A stretch of 64,000 bases of DNA from Flavimarina sp. Hel_I_48 (GCF_000733945.1 NZ_JPOL01000002.1:2047001-2111000), one strand, 5' to 3'. Counted from the stretch's first letter, positions 1 to 9,260 are shown. Notes: generated by a model not told the origin, from the letters alone. Translations and numbers: made by a program.

Positions 1-24
1 CAGGGCAGACTCCTAAAAAAGCAT

Positions 25-32
25 TATTTTTG
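25..32 (+). promoter_or_regulatory. -7 promoter box for gpsA
   Basis: TATTTTTG matches the Bacteroidota sigma-ABfr -7 consensus TAnnTTTG. It would start transcription near position 38-40, about 20 nt before the gpsA start codon. No convincing -33 TTG is visible within the window edge. Confidence 0.5.
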
Positions 33-59
33 GCCTGAATCGATAATTTTTAGTTTGAA

Positions 60-1049
60 ATGGCAATTAAATTTGGTGTAATAGGAGGTGGGAGCTGGGC
101 AACGGCAATTGTAAAAATGCTTTGTGAAAACCTGGATGAAGTAGGCTGGTATATGCGTAACACCTATGCGATAGAACATCTTAAAAAGGAAAAACACAAC
201 CCAAATTATCTTAGTGCGGTAGAATTTGACATGGTCAAACTTAAGCTGAGCAATGATATTGATGAGATTGTAAATTATGCAGATTATCTCATTTTTGCCG
301 TTCCATCCGCTTTTGTGAGCAAAGAACTGGAAAAGCTTACCGCTTCATTGAAAGACAAAGTGGTTTTTTCTGCCATTAAAGGAATCGTTCCCGAAAGCGG
401 AAAAATCGTAGGCCAGCATTTTCATGATAAATACGATATTCCGTTTGAAAATATAGGGGTGCTCAGTGGTCCCTGCCATGCGGAAGAAGTTGCACTGGAG
501 CGTCTTTCTTATCTTACCCTTGCCTGCACCAGCGAAGAACATGCAAGTGTGGTGGCGAGTCATGTTAGCAGCGATTATATCAAAACCAGCCTGAGCGATG
601 ATACCATAGGCGTAGAATATGCCGCAATGCTGAAAAATATTTATGCCATTGCCGCAGGGATTGCCCATGGTCTCGGTTATGGCGATAATTTTCAAAGTGT
701 GTTGATGAGCAACGCGATACGGGAGATGAAAAAATTCATCAAAAAAGTCCATAAAATGAAGCGGAATATCAATGATTCTGCCTATTTAGGGGATTTATTG
801 GTTACCGGTTATTCTGTTTTTAGCCGAAACAGAATGTTTGGTAATATGATTGGGAAAGGATATACCGTACGTAGCGCCCAACTAGAAATGAGCATGGTTG
901 CCGAAGGATATTATGCCGCCGAAAGTGCCTTTAAACTCAATCAGGATTTAGGTGCAAAAACTCCTATTATTGATGCGATTTATGAGATTTTATATAAAGG
1001 AAAAGAACCGAAAAAGGTGTTTTTAAAGCTAACGGATAAGCTGGATTAG
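60..1049 (+). CDS. gpsA: Glycerol-3-phosphate dehydrogenase [NAD(P)+]
   Basis: This cytoplasmic enzyme reduces dihydroxyacetone phosphate to sn-glycerol 3-phosphate, the backbone of phospholipids. The 329-residue length is normal for the family. The N-terminal Rossmann loop GGGSWATA lies at residues 9-16, and the C-terminal domain carries the substrate-binding stretch AMLKNIYAIAAG with the conserved lysine near residue 191. The ATG start lies 27 nt downstream of a TAnnTTTG promoter box and directly precedes the Rossmann strand, so it is well supported. The gene is monocistronic in view: it is followed by a 390-bp gap and convergent genes. Assignment is confident. Confidence 0.95.
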   Translation: MAIKFGVIGGGSWATAIVKMLCENLDEVGWYMRNTYAIEHLKKEKHNPNYLSAVEFDMVKLKLSNDIDEIVNYADYLIFAVPSAFVSKELEKLTASLKDKVVFSAIKGIVPESGKIVGQHFHDKYDIPFENIGVLSGPCHAEEVALERLSYLTLACTSEEHASVVASHVSSDYIKTSLSDDTIGVEYAAMLKNIYAIAAGIAHGLGYGDNFQSVLMSNAIREMKKFIKKVHKMKRNINDSAYLGDLLVTGYSVFSRNRMFGNMIGKGYTVRSAQLEMSMVAEGYYAAESAFKLNQDLGAKTPIIDAIYEILYKGKEPKKVFLKLTDKLD

Positions 1050-1439
1050 AGCAACTATTTGGTATTTTAAAAAGTAGATTCTAATGCTTCAAATAGATTA
1101 ACTGTACTGAGAAGTTTGTCCAGACAAATTAAAAATCAAAAAAGATCGAATATAAAATCTTTGATCAAATCCCAATTTTTTAAAATAAGAAAATAGGTCA
1201 TTGAGAAGACTAATGTAATTAGAATCATCCTCTTTCTCTTTTATAAGTAAATCATAATTAGATTTTCGGAAAATAATTTAAACTGAATTCAAAAATCATG
1301 CTTCGAGTTTTTGAATGTTGTTTCATATTATTATATTAACAATTGCAATGGAGTATTTAATACTTTTTTTACAGGCAGACGTTCTAAAGGGTAGCTGCAA
1401 ACCATTATGCTGAGCCTTTCTTAAAGATTGTTATTGCAC
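1050..1439. other. AT-rich gap without a recognisable gene
   Basis: About 390 bp, visibly more AT-rich than the neighbouring genes, with no open frame of useful length on either strand and no tRNA-like or strong terminator structure. It separates gpsA from a convergent toxin-antitoxin module and is probably the edge of an acquired segment. Confidence 0.5.
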
Positions 1440-1625
1440 TTATTCTTCTTCATAAAGTTTGATTACAAAATTACCTTTGTTCTTGTCTTTTTCTTTAGAA
1501 GGATAATCTTTTAACGCCCACATCAAATCAAGGAAAGCATAAAAGCGATCCACGGGCTGGAGTTTTAAAAACTCTTCCTGTTGTATGCGGTTACTTTCTT
1601 CTTTTGTGCGGAAATTGATTTGCAT
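1440..1625 (-). CDS. Small conserved-looking protein downstream of a ParE-type toxin
   Basis: A 61-residue, highly charged soluble protein with no membrane segment and no recognised domain. It begins with an ATG 10 nt after the toxin stop codon and so is the third gene of the same transcript. The central part (about residues 22-45, with the motif RFYAFLDLMWALKDYP) looks helical and aromatic-rich. Similar short proteins occur beside toxin-antitoxin or nucleotidyltransferase genes in Flavobacteriia as far as I recall, but I cannot give it a function. It might be a third partner of the module or an unrelated passenger gene. Confidence 0.55.
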   Translation of the reverse strand: MQINFRTKEESNRIQQEEFLKLQPVDRFYAFLDLMWALKDYPSKEKDKNKGNFVIKLYEEE

Positions 1626-1635
1626 AAAGTGCTTA

Positions 1636-1929
1636 TTAATACTTTAGGGGCTCCCTTTTTGTATGGCGTACGCGTATAATTCTGATTTCTTGTTCCGTAA
1701 CTTGATAGGCAACCCTTAAGCTATACTTTTCAAAAGCCCTGATATCTCCATTATTGTTACTGCGATACATATCCAGCGGATAAATTTCAGGGTTTTCTGC
1801 AAGTGCCTCAACCATTTCAAAAATAGAATCACGCACATTTATTGCAGACTCTGACGAAGTTTTTTTGATATAATTGTAATGTTCATTCAAATGAATTAAA
1901 GCTCCTTTTCGCCAGACCACTTTTACCAT
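1636..1929 (-). CDS. RelE/ParE-family toxin
   Basis: A 97-residue protein with the fold signature of the ParE/RelE superfamily: the N-terminal strand and helix (VVWRKGALIHLNEHYNYI), a central 'NPEIYPLDMYRSN' loop and the C-terminal strand IRIIRVRHTKREP. Family members either poison DNA gyrase (ParE) or cleave mRNA on the ribosome (RelE); the sequence alone does not settle which. Its start codon overlaps the end of the upstream antitoxin gene by 7 nt (1923-1929), which is typical of translationally coupled antitoxin-toxin pairs. Chromosomal placement in an AT-rich gap suggests acquisition by transfer. Confidence 0.85.
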   Translation of the reverse strand: MVKVVWRKGALIHLNEHYNYIKKTSSESAINVRDSIFEMVEALAENPEIYPLDMYRSNNNGDIRAFEKYSLRVAYQVTEQEIRIIRVRHTKREPLKY

Positions 1930-2144
1930 TTGCTGGCTATTTTTTTAGCCTCATCATGAGTATAAAACTCACCGCGTTCAATCTCGGATATGGCATCATT
2001 AAGGTCTTTATTGTACTCTTCAATTGTATCGCGTCTGACCGAAAGTCCATTTTCTAGGATTTCTTCAAGTTTATCCATAACATCGAGTTCTTCCACCTTA
2101 AAAAGCTCTTGTATAAATTTATATTTTCGCGCTTGTAGGTTCAT
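1923..2144 (-). CDS. Antitoxin of the RelE/ParE-type module
   Basis: A 73-residue acidic, helical protein that precedes and overlaps the toxin gene by 7 nt. The C-terminal half (about residues 40-73) has the layout of a toxin-wrapping tail, ending in FYTHDEAKKIASKW; this is common in Bacteroidota antitoxins of the addiction-module family. No ribbon-helix-helix or HTH motif is obvious, so autorepression cannot be asserted. Function is inferred mainly from gene order, overlap and size. Confidence 0.75.
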   Translation of the reverse strand: MNLQARKYKFIQELFKVEELDVMDKLEEILENGLSVRRDTIEEYNKDLNDAISEIERGEFYTHDEAKKIASKW

Positions 2145-2327
2145 GTGTTTACTTGTTTTCTGAAATAGATATGTTGTTTAAGGTAATTTCTCAAAAACAA
2201 CATTTAAATAATATCAGTTTATGATATAAATATAATAATTATATCCATTCTTTTCTCTAGAACATCTTTTGATGCTCAGTAACTTTCAACTAAGAATTTT
2301 TTCAAATTTTTGAAGTAAGGGAAGGTT

Positions 2328-2555
2328 TTAATATAAGTAAATCCGCATTCTCTTGAATATTTCTGTAAAAACATCTTGTAAAATTACAACAAGATTGAAT
2401 TTTATAAAATGAACATTTTGAACGGTCCAACATTCTTCAAGAATAGGTAAAAGAATTACCAGAATAAAAGCGGGAATAATTATTCCAATCAAGTTTATTT
2501 TAAGATAAAAATATAATCGTTTTATATTTTCATGCTGTAATTCCTCATTTAACAC
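2328..2555 (-). CDS. Doubtful small membrane protein
   Basis: A possible 75-residue frame beginning with GTG, in AT-rich DNA upstream of the toxin-antitoxin genes. One clear hydrophobic span lies at about residues 20-42 (INLIGIIIPAFILVILLPIL), flanked by a charged N-terminus and a hydrophobic tail. There is no ATG, no recognised family and no promoter box. It could equally be a chance frame or the remnant of a larger gene. The rest of 2145-2671 holds nothing I can identify. Confidence 0.25.
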   Translation of the reverse strand: MLNEELQHENIKRLYFYLKINLIGIIIPAFILVILLPILEECWTVQNVHFIKFNLVVILQDVFTEIFKRMRIYLY

Positions 2556-2671
2556 CTTTTTGGAACAAAAAAAGGATAATAATAATTGAAAGGAAGTCAG
2601 TACAGATTTCTTAAGTATTTAAAAAATTTGTACTACTTTATAAAGTATAAGTTTTCTATTAAATTATAATC

Positions 2672-3067
2672 CTACTCTGCCAGAATCCCAGGATCGCCCA
2701 TCACAGGTAAGATACTAAGGTTTTTCTCATTTATTGAATTGGCCGGGAAAATAAAGGTACGTTCATATAAGGTCCCATTTAGAAAAAAAGTGACTGCAAA
2801 CTCATTGTTTAGCGCTAACAGGCTATCTTCAATAAATTCAATTTTAGCAAAGGATTTTCCCGGTAATAGATCCAGTTTATGGCGCATGGTGCTGGTCTTC
2901 TTAGAGTCACCGTGCCCTTTTGCGACAATAAGCACAATTTCCAGAGGGTCTTCTTTTGCGTTAATGAGGTACACGTTCCACTCTTCCTGAAGGTGCTCTT
3001 CGTTAAAGGTTTTCCGTGCAGCGATATATACATCGCTCACTTTAGGTATTTCAATATCTTTTTTCAC
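2672..3067 (-). CDS. Conserved flavobacterial protein in the pheS operon
   Basis: A soluble 131-residue protein with no signal peptide. The family is recognisable from flavobacterial genomes, where it lies after pheS and is sometimes mislabelled as a PheS subunit, but its function is unknown. The protein is mostly beta-strand and contains STMRHKLDLLPGKSFAKIEF and a C-terminal NLSILPVMGDPGILAE. I chose the GTG at 3067 (MKKDIEIPKV...) because it lies 2 nt after the stop of the 54-codon gene; longer in-frame GTG starts (3097, 3088) would overlap that gene. It is the last gene of the pheS transcript. Confidence 0.75.
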   Translation of the reverse strand: MKKDIEIPKVSDVYIAARKTFNEEHLQEEWNVYLINAKEDPLEIVLIVAKGHGDSKKTSTMRHKLDLLPGKSFAKIEFIEDSLLALNNEFAVTFFLNGTLYERTFIFPANSINEKNLSILPVMGDPGILAE

Positions 3068-3069
3068 GC

Positions 3070-3234
3070 TTAATCCCTTGTTTTCCACATGACCCACAAA
3101 ATAAAGATTGCAAGGACCATGATCCCCACAAATACGGAGCCTACTGCAAACTTAATTGCTGCGATAACAAATGTGAGATAGGCTAAAATCAAAGCCACGA
3201 CCACTAATAAGGCGATAATAATATATTTTTTCAT
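3070..3234 (-). CDS. Small two-span membrane protein (54 aa) in the pheS operon
   Basis: Reading the minus strand from the ATG at 3234 gives a 54-residue protein that begins MKKYIIIALLVVVALILAYL and ends WVMWKTRD. It consists almost wholly of two hydrophobic spans (about residues 4-24 and 28-50) joined by a short loop. It fits exactly between pheS (stop at 3258) and the next gene (start at 3067), with gaps of 23 and 2 nt, which supports translation. It has no recognised family. It may be a membrane anchor or partner for the following soluble protein; that is inference from adjacency only. Confidence 0.65.
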   Translation of the reverse strand: MKKYIIIALLVVVALILAYLTFVIAAIKFAVGSVFVGIMVLAIFILWVMWKTRD

Positions 3235-3257
3235 AAGATATATTCTAATAGGTTGGT

Positions 3258-4274
3258 TTAAAGTACGCTTTTAAATTGTTTTAAAAAGCGAATGTCATTT
3301 TCACTGAGCAAACGTATATCTGAAATCTGGTGCAATAGCAGTGCAATGCGATCTATGCCCATACCAAAGGCAAAACCACTATATTCTTTGGGATCAATCC
3401 CGCAATTTTCAAGCACATTGGGATCTACCATTCCGCAGCCCATAATTTCCAGCCAGCCCGTGCCCTTGGTCATTTTATAATCGGTTTCTGTCTCTAGGCC
3501 CCAGTAAACATCAACTTCTGCGCTGGGTTCAGTAAAGGGGAAATAAGAAGGTCGCAAACGGATTTTACTTTTCCCGAAAAGCGCCTGGGTAAAATATTGC
3601 AAGGTCTGCTTGAGGTCTGCAAATGAAACATCTTTGTCTATATATAAACCTTCAACCTGGTGAAAAAAGCAATGCGAACGTGCAGAAATTGCTTCATTAC
3701 GGTAAACGCGACCCGGGGAAATCGTCCTGATGGGCGGCGTATTGTTTTCCATATAGCGCACCTGTACAGATGAGGTATGTGTGCGCAGGAGCACATCTGG
3801 ATCAGTCTGTATAAAAAAGGTGTCCTGCATATCGCGCGCAGGGTGATGCTCAGGCAGGTTGAGCGCGGTAAAGTTGTGCCAGTCGTCCTCGATTTCAGGT
3901 CCTTCGGAAACATTGAAACCTATTCGTGAGAAAATTTCAATAATCTGGTTTTTTACCTGAGAAATGGGATGGCGCGCGCCCAGGGCAATAGGTTCGCCGG
4001 GACGGGTAAGGTCACCATAAACCGAAGCTTCTTCCTTAATGGCGAGTGCTTCTTTTAAAGCATCTACTTTTTCCTGGGCCACTTGCTTAAGGCGGTTTAC
4101 AGTCTGGCCAAAGTCTTTTTTCTGATCGTTTGGCACTTTTTTGAATTCGGCAAAATAGGTGTTGAGCAATCCTTTTTTTCCCAGATATTTAATCCTGAAA
4201 TCTTCAACTTCTTCAATGCTTTTTGCCTGAAAGTTTTCCGCTTCGGAGATACTCTCCTTTATTTTTTCTAACAT
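3258..4274 (-). CDS. pheS: Phenylalanine-tRNA ligase alpha subunit
   Basis: The catalytic subunit of the alpha2-beta2 cytoplasmic enzyme that charges tRNA-Phe. It is 338 residues long, as usual. The N-terminal coiled-coil arm (about residues 1-90) is followed by the class II core: motif 2 with [19 protein letters not shown] and motif 3 with [17 protein letters not shown]. The ATG at 4274 (MLEKIKESI) was chosen because an upstream 24-residue extension has no family resemblance. It heads an operon with a 54-aa membrane protein and a conserved hypothetical protein. pheT is not in the window, as is common in this phylum. Confidence 0.96.
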   Translation of the reverse strand: MLEKIKESISEAENFQAKSIEEVEDFRIKYLGKKGLLNTYFAEFKKVPNDQKKDFGQTVNRLKQVAQEKVDALKEALAIKEEASVYGDLTRPGEPIALGARHPISQVKNQIIEIFSRIGFNVSEGPEIEDDWHNFTALNLPEHHPARDMQDTFFIQTDPDVLLRTHTSSVQVRYMENNTPPIRTISPGRVYRNEAISARSHCFFHQVEGLYIDKDVSFADLKQTLQYFTQALFGKSKIRLRPSYFPFTEPSAEVDVYWGLETETDYKMTKGTGWLEIMGCGMVDPNVLENCGIDPKEYSGFAFGMGIDRIALLLHQISDIRLLSENDIRFLKQFKSVL

Positions 4275-4465
4275 AACTTCGTTTTCGCTCACGCATGATC
4301 CTGTTGAATTCCACAAGTGCGCTCGTGCTGTTACTGATAAATTCAAAATTCAAATCACCCGAATTTTGTACCCTAAAAATTCTATTTTCGGGTTAAAAAC
4401 AACTGTTTTTGGCCGGTTTTAATCCGTATTTGGCAGGAATATTTTCCTAAAGTTGGGCTTCAAAT

Positions 4466-5176
4466 TTATGAAATCCCGGTCGCTTCACGCGTATTGTCCT
4501 TATAAATATACCGTATCAGGAAAAAAACCGCAAGACCGCCAAAGCTGTGCCACAGCCAGTGCGTGCCCATCCATAAAAGAGCTATGTCCATATGCTTGTC
4601 AATAGTCCTGAAAAAAACGGCCAACCCAAAGATCGCAAAAGCAATGATGACATCTTTTGCATTGTACCAGTGTGTTTTATATAAATACCCTATTATGGGA
4701 ATGGCAATGGCCAGCGCGGTAACCAAATATCCAAAACTTATTTTTACCGAAACATGCAGTGGCAACATGCGTAATCCAAAGAAAGCACCTAATATAATCG
4801 CTGCCAGCAGTATGCGCTGCGACCAGGTTTCGGTCCACTTGATAATAAAATAAACGACTCCCGCAAGACTGAGAAACATAATGGGAACCCAGTCCATCAA
4901 TAGCCAGATTTCTGCTGAACGCGTAGCGTGGTACACCGTCCCGCCCACATAGGCAATACCTATTATAGGTATGACCCAGATCAAAAAAGGGTGCTTACTA
5001 GGCGATTTATAGACTTTTAGGCTAAAATAGATGACTATAAACAGAAATACAAGATTGCTCAGCGTATTAAAAGGCTCAACTGGAAAACGCCCTGCAACGG
5101 TCTCTCTATATATAGGTCCAGAATCGTTTGGGAATTCTGCCAAAAAATTGATCAATTGGGAAGGAAAGAACGACAC
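4466..5176 (-). CDS. CREST-superfamily (alkaline ceramidase-like) membrane hydrolase
   Basis: A 236-residue integral membrane protein with about seven spans. It carries the hallmarks of the alkaline ceramidase/CREST superfamily: an N-terminal FNTLSNLVF stretch (residues 36-44) like the ceramidase E-x-x-N-T-x-S-N segment, His83 followed by Ser87 and Asp95 in the second to third span, and His206-x3-His210 in the last span. These would form the zinc site of a lipid amidase. Sphingolipids are made by many Bacteroidota, so ceramide is a plausible substrate, but this is inference. It lies 8 nt after the 118-aa gene and is probably cotranscribed with it. Confidence 0.7.
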   Translation of the reverse strand: MSFFPSQLINFLAEFPNDSGPIYRETVAGRFPVEPFNTLSNLVFLFIVIYFSLKVYKSPSKHPFLIWVIPIIGIAYVGGTVYHATRSAEIWLLMDWVPIMFLSLAGVVYFIIKWTETWSQRILLAAIILGAFFGLRMLPLHVSVKISFGYLVTALAIAIPIIGYLYKTHWYNAKDVIIAFAIFGLAVFFRTIDKHMDIALLWMGTHWLWHSFGGLAVFFLIRYIYKDNTREATGIS

Positions 5177-5184
5177 GGCCAGGA

Positions 5185-5541
5185 TTATTTTATCAATTCT
5201 TTTTCAAGAAAATACTGTACGATGGCCTCTTTCATCAGCACGGTCTGTTCGCCAGCTTTTAAAGTGGGAAGTTGCTCAATTACCTTATAATGCGGCCAGC
5301 CTTCTTCATCCTGAAAGTCAAATTCATAATACCCAAAAGGTTCCAGCAGGCGACAAATGGCAATATGCATAAGGTCAAGTTTATCGTCTTTTTTGAACTT
5401 GCGGTCAAAATGCCCCAGCTCCTGTAGGCCTATAAGATAGATAATAGCGTCAAGGTCCAGCTTTTCGCCATCGGCAAAACGATTGGAGATAAGTTCTACA
5501 AGTTCTTCCCAGCGCTGTTTTAAAAGTTCATCACGTACCAT
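5185..5541 (-). CDS. Conserved hypothetical protein (118 aa)
   Basis: A soluble, acidic, mainly helical protein without a recognised domain or signal peptide. The middle (about residues 30-60, DAIIYLIGLQELGHFDRKFKKDD) looks like the best-conserved part; the C-terminus forms a long helix. Homologues are, from memory, common in Flavobacteriaceae without an assigned function. The ATG at 5541 follows a near-perfect promoter box by only 4 nt, so the mRNA is probably leaderless or nearly so. It precedes the ceramidase-like gene by 8 nt. Confidence 0.75.
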   Translation of the reverse strand: MVRDELLKQRWEELVELISNRFADGEKLDLDAIIYLIGLQELGHFDRKFKKDDKLDLMHIAICRLLEPFGYYEFDFQDEEGWPHYKVIEQLPTLKAGEQTVLMKEAIVQYFLEKELIK

Positions 5542-5545
5542 GCTA

Positions 5546-5553
5546 CAAATATA
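5546..5553 (-). promoter_or_regulatory. -7 promoter box upstream of the 118-aa gene
   Basis: The minus strand reads TATATTTG here, matching TAnnTTTG. The gap to the ATG is only 4 nt, so transcription would start at or next to the start codon. The box supports the start chosen at 5541. Confidence 0.6.
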
Positions 5554-5575
5554 GCAACCCTTTGCGGGAAATTAG

Positions 5576-5583
5576 TATATTTA
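5576..5583 (+). promoter_or_regulatory. -7-like promoter box upstream of cvpA
   Basis: TATATTTA differs from TAnnTTTG only in the last base and lies 5 nt before the cvpA ATG. With the minus-strand box at 5546-5553 it makes a compact divergent promoter region of under 50 bp. Confidence 0.45.
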
Positions 5584-5588
5584 TCACA

Positions 5589-6119
5589 ATGAACTATATG
5601 GATATTATTCTCGCGGTTTTGTTGCTTCTGGGACTTTTCCGCGGACTCAAAAACGGGCTTTTTATAGAGCTGGCCTCTTTGATAGGGCTTGTAGCTGGTA
5701 TATATGCAGCGGCTCACTTCTCGTATTATGCGGCAGATTTTCTGCAAAGCAGGACAGAATGGGATGGCGATACATTGAACCTGGTTGCTTTTGCGGTCAC
5801 TTTTTTAATCGTTGTCATAGCGGTTTCCGTTTTGGCACGTTTACTTACCCAACTTGCCAAGCTTGTCCTGCTGGGCATGATCAACAGGATTGCGGGGTCG
5901 CTTTTTGGTATTTTGAAGACTGCGTTTATTTTAAGCGTACTTTTAATGTTTATGACCTCCCTGCATACTAAAAATCTTGTTTTAGACCCAGAGGTTACTT
6001 CAGAATCTGTTATTTATCCTTATATAGAGCCCATAGCGCCCTTTTTTCTTCCCAGTATTTTACGCGAAGTAGAACGTTACGAACAAAGGCAAGACGAGGA
6101 AGATAAAAATAAACCCTAA
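5589..6119 (+). CDS. cvpA: CvpA-family membrane protein
   Basis: A 176-residue inner-membrane protein with four hydrophobic spans in the first two thirds and a charged C-terminal tail (EVERYEQRQDEEDKNKP). The opening MDIILAVLLLLGLFRGLKNGL is the typical CvpA start (colicin V production family), whose general role lies in envelope homeostasis. I chose the ATG at 5589, which gives the usual N-terminus; a TTG nine codons upstream would overlap the promoter box. It is divergent from the 118-aa gene. Confidence 0.88.
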   Translation: MNYMDIILAVLLLLGLFRGLKNGLFIELASLIGLVAGIYAAAHFSYYAADFLQSRTEWDGDTLNLVAFAVTFLIVVIAVSVLARLLTQLAKLVLLGMINRIAGSLFGILKTAFILSVLLMFMTSLHTKNLVLDPEVTSESVIYPYIEPIAPFFLPSILREVERYEQRQDEEDKNKP

Positions 6120-6264
6120 GCGGTGCCTGCTATTTTTTGCCCGGTTTTTAAAATTGTTTGAATGCAGAATAAAGGCTTAAGTCTTCTCGTGCAGAAACTT
6201 GTGGGTAAATAGTGGTGGGGTATTTTTCATTCAAAACTCTTTTCCTGATTTCAAAATTTAAATA

Positions 6265-6272
6265 TATATTTG
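6265..6272 (+). promoter_or_regulatory. -7 promoter box of the atpDC operon
   Basis: TATATTTG is a perfect TAnnTTTG match. It predicts a transcript starting near 6279 with a leader of about 75 nt before atpD. The -33 region has no strict TTG. Confidence 0.6.
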
Positions 6273-6281
6273 CACGATGAA

Positions 6282-6318
6282 AAAAACCACGTGATTTTAA
6301 TGCAAAAACGCGGTTTTT
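6282..6318 (+). promoter_or_regulatory. Leader hairpin upstream of atpD
   Basis: AAAAACCACG (6282-6291) can pair with CGCGGTTTTT (6309-6318) with one A-C mismatch and a 17-nt loop. It sits in the predicted atpD leader and ends about 35 nt before the ATG. It may be an mRNA-stability or attenuation element; nothing beyond the inverted repeat supports this. A five-codon mini-frame (MKKTT, from 6277) overlaps its left arm. Confidence 0.35.
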
Positions 6319-6328
6319 AGATAGTTAA

Positions 6329-7861
<1,533 letters not shown>

Positions 7862-7886
7862 ATTACAAACTATTGATTTGAATAGT

Positions 7887-7904
7887 TTTCCGCTATAGCG
7901 GAAA
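7887..7904. repeat. 18-bp perfect palindrome between atpD and atpC
   Basis: TTTCCGCTATAGCGGAAA is fully self-complementary. It lies in the 61-nt atpD-atpC gap with no following T-run, so it is not a standard terminator. It may reduce the amount of downstream mRNA or protect the atpD 3' end, and it shares the TTCCGC-N4-GCGGAA core found elsewhere in this window. Confidence 0.6.
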
Positions 7905-7922
7905 TGATAAAGAATTTATTTT

Positions 7923-8201
7923 ATGCACTTAGAAATAGTAAGCCCAGAAGCAACATTATATGTAGGTGAAGCCTCATCAGTAACCGTACCGGGTATTGAT
8001 GGCGATTTTCAAATGCTTGATAACCACGCACCCATAGTTTCCCTTTTAGAAAAGGGGAGCGTAAAGATAAAAGGTGCCACTATAGGTGAAAAGGCTAAAA
8101 AGCATTTTAAAGCAGGTAAAGAAGCTAATGAATACACGCTGCAGATCAACTCAGGGACATTAGAAGCCAAAGACAATAAAGTCATTCTTCTAGCCGATTA
8201 A
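7923..8201 (+). CDS. atpC: F-type ATP synthase subunit epsilon
   Basis: A 92-residue epsilon subunit consisting only of the N-terminal beta-sandwich (MHLEIVSPEATLYVGEASSVTVPG, then the DGDFQMLDNHAPIVSLLEKG signature). The C-terminal helical hairpin of the longer enterobacterial form is absent, which is usual for Bacteroidota. It connects the gamma stalk to the c-ring. It is cotranscribed with atpD and followed by a strong hairpin terminator. Confidence 0.95.
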   Translation: MHLEIVSPEATLYVGEASSVTVPGIDGDFQMLDNHAPIVSLLEKGSVKIKGATIGEKAKKHFKAGKEANEYTLQINSGTLEAKDNKVILLAD

Positions 8202-8240
8202 ATCCCACTAGCCCGCAAAGGGGAGAATTGAAAAATTTTT

Positions 8241-8280
8241 AGACCTCACAGGTTTTTGAAACCTGTGAGGTCTTTTTTTG
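8241..8280 (+). terminator. Rho-independent terminator after atpDC (repeat-type hairpin)
   Basis: AGACCTCACAGGTTT (8241-8255) pairs perfectly with 8259-8273 around a TTG loop, followed by a run of seven Ts. The same hairpin sequence is familiar as a recurrent intergenic element in Bacteroidota, so it is both a terminator and a member of a dispersed repeat. Confidence 0.9.
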
Positions 8281-8399
8281 TTTATTTTCTATAAATTCCT
8301 TTTAGAAGAAAGCTTAAAGATTCTCACCTTAAAAAAGGGTAGGAGCCAAAGGCGGAGGGGTTATTAATTTGAATACAATATCTTTTTTATACTGAAAAA

Positions 8400-9260
8400 C
8401 TAGATATTCTTGAAGAATTCCGGTTTTATTTTCACTTCCTCCACCATTTCAATGGTTATTCCTAAATGTAATTCTTTAAGTTTTTCAGCAAATTCATTCC
8501 CATCTATTAGATCAATAGGAGTTGCTCCGTCTCTGGTCGCTTCTTTTTTTGCTTCCCGCGTAAAACTGCCTGTAGTTAAAATTAGTCCTTTATCCGCCCT
8601 GCCACTCATAGCACCTCTAAAATCCCTAATTGTGGATGATGATACGGAGCCTTTATATCTTTTTGCTTGAAAAACTACATGAAAAGATAACACACTTCCA
8701 ATTTTGAAAATACCTTTTCCATCAATCCCTCCATCATTAGCTCTTCCGGTAACTTCTACGTTGACAAATCCTAATTCTCTCAATAATCTCTGACATAATC
8801 TTTCGAATTGGTCAGGATCAATTTTTCTAATGGTTTGAATTAGTTTTTCTTGCCAACTGAAATCTTCAAGTTCTTCTGTAATGTTTTCTATTTGTGGCTC
8901 TTCTTTTTTGGAAGTTTTTTTACCACGCTCTGCTTTATCAAGTTTTACAACTGTTCGTTTAACTTTTTCCTGATTAACATCTCTTGTTTTTTGACCTTTT
9001 TCTGTTAGCGCCCATATTCCGCGAGATGAGTTTTCTAAAATTTCATATCTCTTCAAATAGTTTCTAGCCCAAGCTAATCGGTATGCCAGCTTTGTGGTGC
9101 TTTCTCTGTGAATCTCATTAATAGAATCCTCACTCAAGTTGAGTATTTGAGCTACTTCTTCTTCCATTTCACTAATTGAGGCAGAGTCTCCTAAGTTTTT
9201 AAGTGCTTGGATTAAAGGATTGAATAAGTCGTCATATTTGTATGTAAAATGTTCATCCAT
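8400..9260 (-). CDS. Mrr-type restriction endonuclease (type IV)
   Basis: A 286-residue two-domain protein. Residues 1-95 form a winged-helix Mrr N-terminal domain (LFNPLIQALKNLGDSASISEMEEEV to GIWALTEKG). Residues 145-255 form the Mrr catalytic domain of the PD-(D/E)xK fold, with FERLCQRLLRELGF, GRANDGGIDGKG, the QAKRYKG catalytic lysine segment and SGRADKGLILTTGSFT. The family cuts modified DNA without a partner methylase, and none is nearby. The gene is AT-rich and stands alone between a terminator and the M61 gene, which is consistent with acquisition as a defence gene. Confidence 0.9.
   Translation of the reverse strand: MDEHFTYKYDDLFNPLIQALKNLGDSASISEMEEEVAQILNLSEDSINEIHRESTTKLAYRLAWARNYLKRYEILENSSRGIWALTEKGQKTRDVNQEKVKRTVVKLDKAERGKKTSKKEEPQIENITEELEDFSWQEKLIQTIRKIDPDQFERLCQRLLRELGFVNVEVTGRANDGGIDGKGIFKIGSVLSFHVVFQAKRYKGSVSSSTIRDFRGAMSGRADKGLILTTGSFTREAKKEATRDGATPIDLIDGNEFAEKLKELHLGITIEMVEEVKIKPEFFKNI

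Noticed and set aside
345..752. Open frame antisense to gpsA (135 codons)
   Set aside because: It lies wholly within the well-supported gpsA gene and has no family features; it is a shadow of the high-quality coding strand.
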